Part shown: positions 37,784 to 48,000 of the stretch, piece by piece | Layout: each line of letters opens with the position of its first letter | Numbering within the stretch: the stretch's first letter is position 1 | Source: Desmodesmus armatus | Lineage: Eukaryota; Chlorophyta; Chlorophyceae; Sphaeropleales; Scenedesmaceae | Direction of reading: 5' to 3' | DNA length: 64,000 bases | NCBI GenBank assembly: GCA_007449985.2 | Contig: VIIQ02000739.1 | Location: 342,003 to 406,002 of the forward strand | The notes under the pieces: model-generated | What the model saw: only the letters and a program-made list of their open reading frames with translations | Told to the model about the DNA's origin: nothing | Databases searched by the model: none | Position numbers and translations under genes: made by a program

Positions 37784-40259
37784 CCAGACCCTACCCGCTG
37801 CTGCTGCTGCATGTGTTGCCGTAGTGTCTGTGCCTCCTGCAGCTGCTGCTGCAGCCGTCGCTGCTGCTGCCGCCAATACGGCTGCTGCTCCTGCTGTGAG
37901 GTGCCTGTGCCTCCTCCCAACTGCTGCTGCTGCTGCTCCTGCTGCTGAATCAGTGCCTCCCATTGCACTGGGTCAACCTGCTCAAAGCAAACAAATGCAA
38001 AGGGGGAAGACAGCCTGGCAGTAAGGGAAGGAATACTTCATCCCATTTGCAGGAGAGGGCACCATAGCTCAGCTCTCCCTGCATGCAATGACAAACATGA
38101 TACACGGCGCTGCTGGACCGCATTGCAGAGCGGCACAGCACACAACAACATGCTGAGGCACTCTCCGCCCAATCATGAACGCCCTGCTCCTGGGACGAAT
38201 GCACCCCCTCCTACACCCACCGTTACACACTGTGGCACAGTCATGCTGGTACTGTAGCGCTTGCTGCACGCCTGCATTGACACACAAAACACACCTGTTC
38301 CAGCTGCTGCAATGCGGCCATGAGGTCTACCACAATCCAGCGCTGAGGTTGGTGCGGGGTGCCCACAGCCGGGCCCCCACCCGCACACCTCCAAACACCC
38401 GCCCCCCTTCTGCCCGCCCGCACACTTTGTGCCCTAATCCAACACCCCCATCCACCTACCCACCCACACCAACCCCCTCCCCCCCCCCGCCCCCACACCC
38501 TGTGCCCCCAACATACCTGCTCCAGCTGCTGCAGTGCGGCCATGAGGTCTGCCACAATACCGGCGCTGATGTTGGTGCGGGGTGCGCACAGCACACTCCC
38601 CCCCTCCCCCAGATAGCACCCTCCCCCACACTACACACACACGAAACACACCTGTTCCAGCTGCTGCAGCGCATGCATAAGGTCTCCCACAATACCGGCG
38701 CTGAGGTTGGTGCGTGGCGCACGTAGCAGCAGCTGCTGCAGCAGTCCCAGGGCCACAGGTGCTCCCATTGCCACTAGGCTGGATAGGATGATGGCCACTT
38801 GGTGGTCTGGCAGGCCCCCAGTAGACTCAGCGCGAGAGATGACCACTGCTTGATACCTGCGGGGCGGGGGGGGGGGGGGGGTGATGGGGGGGGGTGCGTG
38901 TGAGGGGTGTGGGCATTTGAGCACAATTTTGAGATCCAGCAGGAGCAGGGAAGAGTCTCAATGGAGATGTCAGGGCAAAAGTGTGAGAACGGTGGCAGAT
39001 GCAAAAGCACCCCCATGCTGGACAGGATGATGGCCACTTGGTGGTCTGGCAGGCCCCCAGTAGACTCAGCACGAGAGATGACCACAGCTTGATACCTGCC
39101 AGGGGGTAGGAGAGTGTGGAGCGAGCTCAATGGCATGCCTCAACACCCTGAGCCATCAGGTTCTTGTCAGCCGCTGTGCGGCACACAAGCCTGCTGCTAC
39201 AAGCCAACAGAGCGCTGTCAAAGGTGCTGCTGCCAAGCCAGCAGACATCTTGCCCCTGCACCCCTCTTCTCCCCAAACCCCCTACCCTCCCACCTCATTA
39301 GGAACAGACAGACCCCTCCCATTCAATGAGTTAACCACCCCACCTGTCCATCCAGTGTTGTGTTGGTGTGTGCCCCAGCTTCCTCAGCCCCCACAGCATC
39401 ATAGTGAGGGAGGTGTCTGTCAGGTCACACAAACACGGCTCAACAGCATCCAGCAGCCACTCAACAACATGCACAGGCGGCATCAGCTGCTCCTGCTGCT
39501 GCTGCTGCCGCCGCATGTCCCTTGCCTCTGCCGCTCCCCCATGCAGGTGCATGCTGTCACCACCCCCAACCCCACCCTTCTCGACTCCCTCTGCCCCTCC
39601 AGCATCAGCAGCAGCAGCAGCAGTACTTGCCGCAATGCTGCCAAAGCAGCGCAGCAGGTTTGCCATATCATCCGGCTGCGGCGGCTGAACCCCCTGCTGC
39701 TGCTGCTGCTGCTGCTGCATTAGCGCCTCACAAAGCTGCTGATACCCCTGGCTGGTAACTACTGCTGCTGCTGAACCATCCTTCAATATCGATGCCAGGC
39801 CTACTATCACACCGACAACCTGCTTCTGCTCAACCCCCTGCAAGTTTCCTTGGAGCTGCTGCAGCAGCAGAGACAGTAGCTTGCGCTGGGGAGTGAACTT
39901 CAGCCGGCCGGCAGCCCATAGAACCTTCACTGCTAAGCTAGAATTCAACCGCTGCTGCTGCTGCTGCTGCTCAAGGGGCGCTAACTGCTCCTCCACCCAG
40001 GCTCTCTGAAAGGCAGGCACAGCCGCCGCCTGCTGCTGCCGCCGCTGCTGCCGCTGCTGCCACTGCTGCTGCCATTGCTGCTGCTGCTGCTGTTGCTGCT
40101 GCCCGGCGGCTCGGTGGAAGGCGCCCTGATAGGCCTCCCACCAGTCTTGCCTGGTACCCCCTGGCAGTTGAGGATAGTGTTTCAAACTTGCCAACAGACA
40201 CAGTAAATCCACCAGCTGAACTAGTGTTGGTGCTGACATGTCCTCAGTGGGACCTCCCA

Positions 40260-40324
<65 letters not shown>

Positions 40325-40355
40325 AGGACACCCGAGGGCACGCCGCCGCCGCCGC

Positions 40356-40411
<56 letters not shown>

Positions 40412-41053
40412 AGCCAGGCCTCACTGAAAGGTACCAGCAGCTGCGCCACCTGATGCTGCTCCGGTCTGAACCTACTGCGAGCCATTGCCTGCAACACCAC
40501 CAGCATCTGATCCGGACGAAACGCCCACCGCAACCGCTGCCGCTGCTGCCGCTTGTAACCCCGCTGCTTGCCCTCCTCCCCCTGCTGCTGCTGCTGCTGC
40601 TGCTGCTCGTCCTGCAGCATTACGTCATCCTGTTGCAGGACAACCCTCAGCACAGCAGGCCACCACTCGGGCCCTGCAGCAGCCGGGAGCCCCAGATCAC
40701 ACGCAGCACGCAGCAGCGGCGTCAACGTGTTGGGGCTCCAGCCGCCGCTGCTGCTGCTGCTGCCGCTGCTGCTGCTGGTGCTGCTGCTGCTGCTGCTGCT
40801 GTCACTGTCAATACTCCCAATGCCGCCCCTCCTCCTGCTGCTGCCGACATCCGCATTGCTGTTGCTGCTGCTGCTGCCGTTGCTGCTGCTGTTGTGGCAG
40901 TATTTGCGCTCCAGGTTTATGGCTGCTGCTGCCAAGAGATCTAACAGCAGCTCTGCTAAAACCTGTCTGTCCCCGGGGCGTCGAAGCACCCGCATTGTCG
41001 CCATGTGCACCAGCCAGCTGCTCACCTCCCTCGGCTTGGCGGCAAAAGCACGG

Positions 41054-41096
<43 letters not shown>

Positions 41097-41250
41097 GGCC
41101 ATTGGGTTTTGATCTGTTGTGCTGCTGCTGATATTTAAGGAATTGAATGCCACAGCGCAGCAGCAGCTGCTTCAGATATTTGAGCTCGTGGTCGGGAGGC
41201 AGCTGGGAGACAGCATCACTCAACAGCACAAGGTCCTGGAGGGTGAAGGG

Positions 41251-41282
<32 letters not shown>

Positions 41283-43849
41283 GGCGGCAGTGGCGGCAGA
41301 GGTTGGATGTTGAGAGGGTGGAGTAGACACGGAGAGAGCAGGTGCAATCCACAATGAGGGTCTGGGGGTCATGTTGCCGCTTGTAGGTGTGGCAGCAGAA
41401 ACAGCAGCCGGCATGTGTAGCCTATCCCCACCCCCCACCCCGGCCGGGTTCCCTGATTGGTTTCAATGCTGCATTGCAGCTTCGTATGCACTACAGAGAG
41501 AGACCAACGCCTGCAGTTAGCAGAAGGTAGGATCGGGTGAAAGTATCAAGATGATGGCAACAAATTATGCCATCATCTTGATACTTTCACCCGATCCTAC
41601 CTTCTATCTGTATGTGTGGCCAGCTCGTGAGCTTCCCCCCCCCCCCCCACACCTGATCCACAGACAAGAACCTACCTTAAAACTGCAATCTCATGCCATT
41701 GCCTTGAGCTGTCAACCCAAACCTACCTTCCATCTGTAGGTGTGACCAGCTGGCGAGCTCCCTGCCCCCGCCTAATAAATAATCAAATTGAATTCAATCG
41801 AATTAAATATTGAATTCAATCGAATTAAATATTGAATAAATGACTGATTAAATGATTGATTAAATATTGAATGATTGATTAAATATTGAATAAATGATTG
41901 ATTAATAATAATTTACACGCAAGAACCTACCTTGAAACCGCACTGAAATGATGGAATCCAGTGCCGCTGCACCAGCTGCTTCACGGCTGCCACAGACAGC
42001 TGCCCATTGCTGCCGCTGCTGCCGTCACTGCTGCCGTAGTGTGTCACTGCTGCCGCCTCGCCCCCAGCCGCCGCCTGGCAGCAGTGCTTCGGCCCAAACA
42101 GCAGCAGCACTGCTTGATACTGAAGCACCTCTACCAGCTGGGACCACTGCTGCAGCTGCTGCTGCTGCTGCTGCAGTCCCAGCAGCAGCTGCACCTTAAA
42201 TTGCTGCAGCGTCTGTCGGCCCTCATCCCACAGCTGCTGCTTCTGCAGGCTGATGATGCGCTGCAGCAGCGACAGCAGCAGCTGAGGCTGCCTGGCGAGG
42301 TGGGCCTGCATGCACAATACACAGTACAATGCAGCAGTACAGTGCATCATGATGCAGTCAAGTGCATTACAGGGCATCACATCATGCAGGACAATGCAGC
42401 ACAGAACAGCACAGCACACAGTACAATGCAGCAGTACAGTGCAGCAGTACAGTGCATCACAAGCAGTGCAGTACACTACATGGCACGTTGGCTGGTGACC
42501 ATCAGCGCATTGTACAGTACAAGGACACACAGCAGGTACCCCCCAGATGCATGTTGTGGAGCAGGCTGGGATAGTGAGAAATACTGCTGTGACTGCAGGT
42601 TGTAAGGGATAAATTGCTGGCCCACCGACCCGGCCACACTCCTTGTAGCCTGCCCCCAGCAAGTGCAGCAACCCCCCGGTTATACTCGTCCGGCTTCCGC
42701 ATATAATTTCATCACAGTCATCACAGTCAACATTGCGTTGCTCCCCTCTTCTCTCTGCCGCTTGCAACCTACCTGAAAGTTGGCCACCAGAAGACGCAGC
42801 ACCTCGCCAGACATGCGCTCCCCCCGCACCACAAACCTTGACAGCAGCTTCACAAGCGCAGCGTAACTCAGCCGCCGCCTGCTGATGTCACCACTGCTGC
42901 CACTACTGCTGGTGTGGCTGCTGCTGTTGAGCAGCACTGCCGTCAGCGCTGCCTCCTGCTGCTGCCTCAGGTGATCCCGAGTCACCTTCACCCCCACTGC
43001 CTGCATTGCACACACCAGGTTCACCACTGCTACAGGAGGACATCCCTCCTGCAGTATTGCCCCCACTGCCCCTGGCCCTGTCCCAGCCCCTGACACTGAT
43101 TCCCTAGCAAATACTGTTACTGCATGTGAAGGGGTTACATCTGCACTGACAGGGTTTAGTGAGGCCTGTAGGCCGGTCTCACAGAGTTTCAGGCAGCTGC
43201 CTTTCAGCTGGGCCTGTGACCGTAGGAGGCCTGTCACTTGGGCGATGCTGGACACAGTCCAGCCCATGGCAGCAGTAGCGTGCAGCAGCGCTGATGCTGT
43301 CACCAGCACAGCAGCCTGCTGCTGCTGCTGTGGGTGAGGTTGCTGCTGCTGTTGTGGGTGTAGTTGCTGCTGGGATTGTGTCTCTGCAAGGAAATCATCC
43401 AGGTAGCGGCCTAAGAGGGTGCTGCAGTACCATAGCCACAACTCCTTTGGCCCCACCTGCTGCTGCTGCTGCTGCTGCAGCAGCACTGGTGTGTCCTGCT
43501 GCTGCAGGCGCATGCTGCCTGGTGACAACTGCTGCTGTCGCACCAGGCGAGCAAGGAGTGCTGCTGCGTTCATGAGTGTGTCAGCCAAGCTGCGTCCCGA
43601 AGGCTCCTCCTGAAGGCGTTTGTGCTTTAGGAAATTGGGATGGTGATATAGCTGCTGCCATGACTGCAGCTGCTCATACTGCTGCTCCCAGGGCCCCCTC
43701 TCTGTGTGCTGCTGCTGCTGTTGCTGTTGCTGCTGGTGCTGCAGTGCTTTCCTGGCTTTCAGCCCGCGTGTCCAACCCCTTCTCTTGCTGCTGCCTGCTT
43801 GCTGGCCGGAATGCTGCGAGTTGTTGGCTTTCATGGACATTGTGTGCAC
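37484..43849 (-). CDS. Large Gln-rich helical-repeat protein, probably OPR-like (5 exons)
   Basis: Exons in gene order: 42773-43849, 41931-42305, 39344-41235, 38652-38856, 37484-37977. Start ATG 43849 or one of the Met codons just after it (MHTMSMKANN). Several segments fit the degenerate ~38-residue helix-turn-helix of octotricopeptide repeats: LTMMLWGLRKLGHTPTQHWM, AVKVLWAAGRLKFTPQRKLL, LVVLQAMARSRFRPEQH and HQVAIILSSLVAMGAPVALG. OPR proteins of green algae bind organelle RNAs and control maturation or translation. No RAP domain was seen, and a transit peptide could not be judged. The repeats are separated by very long Gln, Ser and mixed tracts from CAG runs (40259-40325, 40361-40410, 41059-41094). 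In the last exon the frame shifts from poly-Gln to poly-Ala near 37741-37785 before ending in DLDALIDNARSQLEVLG...LDNDGGAA. Confidence 0.65.
38298..38590 (-). repeat. Two decayed copies of the end of OPR-like exon 4
   Basis: The functional exon end (38652-38720, RTNLSAGIVGDLMHALQQLE plus donor) recurs at 38518-38590 (RTNISAGIVADLMAALQQLE) and 38298-38370 (one base lost, frame broken). Each copy ends at its own potential donor. A pyrimidine-rich spacer separates the copies. Confidence 0.85.
39014..39095 (-). repeat. Upstream partial copy of OPR-like exon 4
   Basis: 82 bp almost identical to the start of exon 4 (38775-38856): the peptide YQAVVISRAESTGG followed by LPDHQVAIILSS, with its own acceptor ctggcag. 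After LSS it diverges and has no matching continuation. It could be an alternative first half of the exon or a relic. Confidence 0.85.
41522..41605. other. Perfect 38-bp inverted repeat with an 8-nt loop
   Basis: Left arm 41522-41559 starts agaaggtaggatcgggtg and right arm 41568-41605 is its exact reverse complement, ending cacccgatcctaccttct. The loop is acaaatta. It lies in the intron between exons 2 and 3 of the OPR-like gene. The outer end of each arm is the word aaggtag/ctacctt, which also occurs at the exon 2 donor (41925-41934) and at two more places in this intron. Confidence 0.97.
41774..41922. repeat. AT-rich tandem repeat in an OPR-like intron
   Basis: About 150 bp of almost pure A/T built from ttgaattcaatcgaattaaata and taaatgattgattaa words in tandem. 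It lies just inside the donor end of the intron after exon 2. The composition is far from that of the surrounding GC-rich sequence. Confidence 0.9.
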
Positions 43850-44639
43850 ACGTGGGGTGTGACAGTCAAGTAACTACCAGGCTAGCTAGGGGGACTGCAG
43901 AAAGGACGATCAGTATAAGGAATATTACACTTGCTTTGTCGCATCGAATGTGGCAGTCTTGCAGCAAGGAGGGGGCTGCTGCCAAGGCAGAGTGCCACAG
44001 TGCACCAGCACCAGTGCAACAGCAGCACCAGCAGCAGATGGAACTTCGAGGAAGCCGCAGCCTTCCAGCCTTGATCATACGGAAAACATGACATCTTCAC
44101 AAGATATTGCGGAGTTGTCCAAGGGCAGTTGTCGCATTCATGCGATCCAACGTTTCTGAAGTTTGATCATGTCTGACAGACGGAATGCCGCCCATTGTGT
44201 CTTCACGGCTATACGTCCAGGCGAAGTTTACCATCTCGCCAATCGCCTTCACAAGTGGCACACCGTGCGAAGCTGCCCAATTGGGCCACACACAGCTCAC
44301 ATCCATACACAGATGTACACAGGAGTACTGCTTCCCACATGCTCCTCTTCAAATACATGCAGCCAGATCAATACATCGTGCTGACGCCTATAACATCGGC
44401 TGCCACCAGCACCTACTGCAATGCAACCAATTGGTGCACCTGATGCATATGCTGCAGTTCGGTGGGGCCGACTTGATGCGTGCACGCTAATTCGGCATAT
44501 ACTCCCCTTGCCCAAATCCTCCCGGCCCCCCCAAAGATTGTGTACGCAACCCTACCTCCATAGCTGCACACAACACATCCCCACATCTGATTCAAACAGC
44601 TCACCCAGCCCCTACCCCCTGAAGTGAGGTGCTACCTAG
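43850..44639. other. Intergenic, promoter side of the OPR-like gene
   Basis: Between the 5' end of the OPR-like gene and the 3' end of the LRR gene. No exon could be supported. Frames on both strands are short and unrelated to neighbours. Confidence 0.4.
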
Positions 44640-45065
44640 CTACATGCCCAGCCAAACACCCACAGGCACACTGATGCATGCTGCCACTGTGCTCAGTCAA
44701 TCATGCTGCTTCCTTCCAGAAATGTGTCATCAGCCTCCACCAACAAGCAATTTGGCAGCTGGTGCTCCAGCATACGTGCTGAGCCCCGCCGTCATAGCCG
44801 TTGGGCAGCGGCAGCTGCCTTCTGCTGCCAGCTGCCAACTCCCCCCCCCCCCCCAAACACACACATGCACATCCAACGCCCTACCCGCACAGCCAAACAC
44901 CCACAGACACACTCGACACTTGCTGCCACCCTGCTTCAGTCAATCATGCTGCTGTCCTCCAGGAAAGTATCATCAGCCTCCACCAGCAGGCAGTTGGGCA
45001 GCTGATGCTCCAGCATACGTGCTGAGCCCCGCCAGTCATAGCTGTTGGGCAGTGGCAGCCGCAGC
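44640..45065. repeat. Tandem duplication covering the last LRR exon
   Basis: 44640-44825 and 44885-45065 are direct copies spaced by about 240 bp (gccaaacacccacag, caatcatgctgct, gcctccacca, gctccagcatacgtgctgag). The right copy is the functional end of the LRR gene. The left copy lies past the stop and has lost one base (gccccgccgtcatag against gccccgccagtcatag), so it is not coding. Confidence 0.88.
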
Positions 45066-48000
45066 ACTCGCAGCCCACATGAAGGGGCTAGGTGGTGGCT
45101 GAGGTCACGCACAAACTCCTGCAGACAAAGGCGGGCAGCACGGCAAGCAAACTCAGTCCAGACACAGTTCAGACTCAGCAAGCAAACTGGTTGTTGAGCA
45201 AGGGGACGCAGAGATATCTAGCTTTTGGTTGCGCAGAAGCCTGGTATTCTGTGACAGTTGCTGTGAAACCTGCATGCACGTACACGATAGCATGTAGGCA
45301 GGAGCATGAGAGGCATGCAGGCAGGCACACATTTAGCACACATTCTACAGTGATTCTATTGCCTGATGAGCAAGGATCCTCCCCACCCCCACCCCACCCC
45401 ACCACAACCCCACCCCTTCCGCCGTCACGGCCACACTTCATAGAAGCATGCACACGACCACACTAGCGGTCCTGCCGTAGTCCATTTACTAACTGGACTA
45501 GTGTAGTACACTTACAGCAATGTTTCAGCATTACACCGCTAGTGGCTTGGATCGACACACCCACCTTGAAGCTTTCACTTTGAGTGGTAAACGGCACTGC
45601 ATCTGAATGTCTCTCCGTGCTCAGAGCCAGATCCAGTGCCAGCACCTTGAGTGACACCAAGCCACTCAGGCCTTTGCAGCAGTCACCTGCACACAAACAT
45701 GTCACGTTTGTGATTCAAACTTCGAACATCAGATTGAAACGCGCCACCAGCTTCTCAAACACCCTTCCTTGGGGAGGACAAGGCCTGGTCCAGATGGCGT
45801 CTGGCTGCATGCAGCTGCATGCATCCACTGTATACTTGCTGGATCGTCTAAGGCTGTTGCGCATTTCACAGTTTTCTATAATCATCACAGACAACCAACC
45901 AAGTCCAATTCGACCCCACAGCAGTTGCTGTTCAAACACGGTTGACCTACAACTGTTGGTCAAACGTAACGAAATTCAAACTTACCTGGCCAGTAAGTGA
46001 CCTTGCTGCTGATGTGCAGGTTAGTGAGGCTGCTCAGTCCACTCAAGTGGCCCAGTAGTGCAGCCAAGGGCAGCCTGTCTGCGTCATCCAGATCACCACC
46101 TAGGCGGTTGGCTGCATCAAGGGGGCAAACATGTTGTGTATACAAGCACGACACAGTGAAGTAGGTGTGATATGACGTCTGAAAAATTGTGTGTTGTGTA
46201 GTGCAGCAAGATGATCGTACTGCTTCATTCAAGGCACATGCTTTCCAAGCAGGACCCGACGCTAGTCTCAACACAGAATGCCCATGTGCTGTTGAAACAC
46301 CTCCCCTAGCAACAACCTGGCTGGCAGACTATGCGGCTGACTATTGCATGATGATTTTGGGTTCACAGTATTGTGCGGTGATGCAATACGCACAGCAGCA
46401 CTGCCAGTGACAGTGGAAATCTAATAATGATACCATACCACTGCTGAGCCACACCCCCTCACCATGCATGTGCAGGGCGACACTCTCCAAGGCTGGCAGC
46501 TCCACAAGGGTTGGAGGGGCCTCAAAGGTACTGCCACATGCAGCAGATGCTGCCGCTGCTGCCTCTGCCGCTGAAGCCGATGCATCCCCACTCAGCTCCT
46601 GTGCTGTGACACCAGTGACTGCTGCAGTGGAAGACACGGGCAGGATGCCGCTAGGCCTGCGTTGGTGGCAGGAAGGCAGAAAACACACAAAACCGCCATC
46701 GCAGTAACCTTTTTCGACGGAGGGCGTAGCAATAGTGTCCTGACCTGTGCAGTTTTGGAAGGCAACATGGTGTGTGGCTGTGCGGATGGCCTTGCTGCCG
46801 CAATTTGTTCACTGTCACCAGCATAACCATCTACACAGCAGTATGCTTCCCTGATGATTTCCTGGGTCATCAACTTTCCAGTGAAAGCCATCATAAGTAT
46901 GGTCGATGCTATGACAGCAATATATGAAGCGTACATTCGCGATGTTCAAGCATCACACTCACCCTGCCCCCCATCAATCACTTCAAACCCTATACAAGTG
47001 CTAACCCTAGACCCTAAACCCTGTCCCAGATCTGCAACGTTCAAGCATCACACTCACCCTGCCCCCATGCATGGTGCTTCTGCCTCAAGCTCCAGCTGTT
47101 TCAGCCCACTGGGAAGGAACTCCCACCCGAACCAGGGGCTCCAGGGCTCCACATCGCCCGGCCGCTGCCAGCAAAACCCTCGGCACTTCAGGCTGGTCAA
47201 ACCCTGAGGGAAGCAACCAGGGTTCAGGGTGTAGACGCCATCTGCAACAACAGTACAACACAATTAGTACACATATGAGGGTCAACAGGTCCTAGCAACA
47301 ACGGCGTTAGTAGCATGGCATGTACGGCTTTGAATCCTTTGTGCGCCCCAGAAAACCCTTGGGCAGCCACTATCTACACCAAAAGCACCTCGACCTGGGT
47401 TCTTCAAGACGCCTCAAACCCAAAACCCAACCGCCCAAAACCCTGGGTATATCTAGCACCCACCAGCATCGAATGCTGCGGATGCTGACTGTCGGGCCAC
47501 TATGGTGAGGCCTTGGAGTGTTGATGGCAGCATCCCAGGAAGAAGCTCAAAGCCGCGATTTGGCAGTGCAATGATCCGTCCTGCAGCCAGCCAATACACA
47601 CACATGCAGACCGTGAAAACACCCTGAGGCTATGTGCAAGTTGCATGGAAACTGTGTGTCTGATGGCATTGCTGCCGCTGGACTGCATGTTGATTGCGTT
47701 GGGAGCGTGTGGTGTGTGGACGAAAGACATCGCTGCCAATCAATCTGGGAGCGCTCAGCTATGCAGCAGCAGCATGATGCAGGATAACTGTTTATGGCAG
47801 GCGCACAGAGTGGCACAGCCAGTGCAGGCCTGCAAACCTTGAAAACAATGAACACAGCGTGCTGCTGACTGCAAACACTTGTACAGAAACAGGAAAAAAG
47901 GCAATGTGTACAGATAGTACCATGGGAATGTACACTGCCATCATGCCATGAATCATGCCACCTAGCTGACCTGTGTAGCTGAGGCTCCGCAGGGCTGTGA

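Noticed and set aside
40188..41138. Plus-strand frames rich in Cys, Ala or Leu over the OPR-like gene
   Set aside because: They are the reverse-strand reading of CAG runs in a supported minus-strand exon.
47000..47035. CCCTAAACCCTG-like words resembling telomere repeats
   Set aside because: Only one or two imperfect units in an intron of the LRR gene; not an interstitial telomere.
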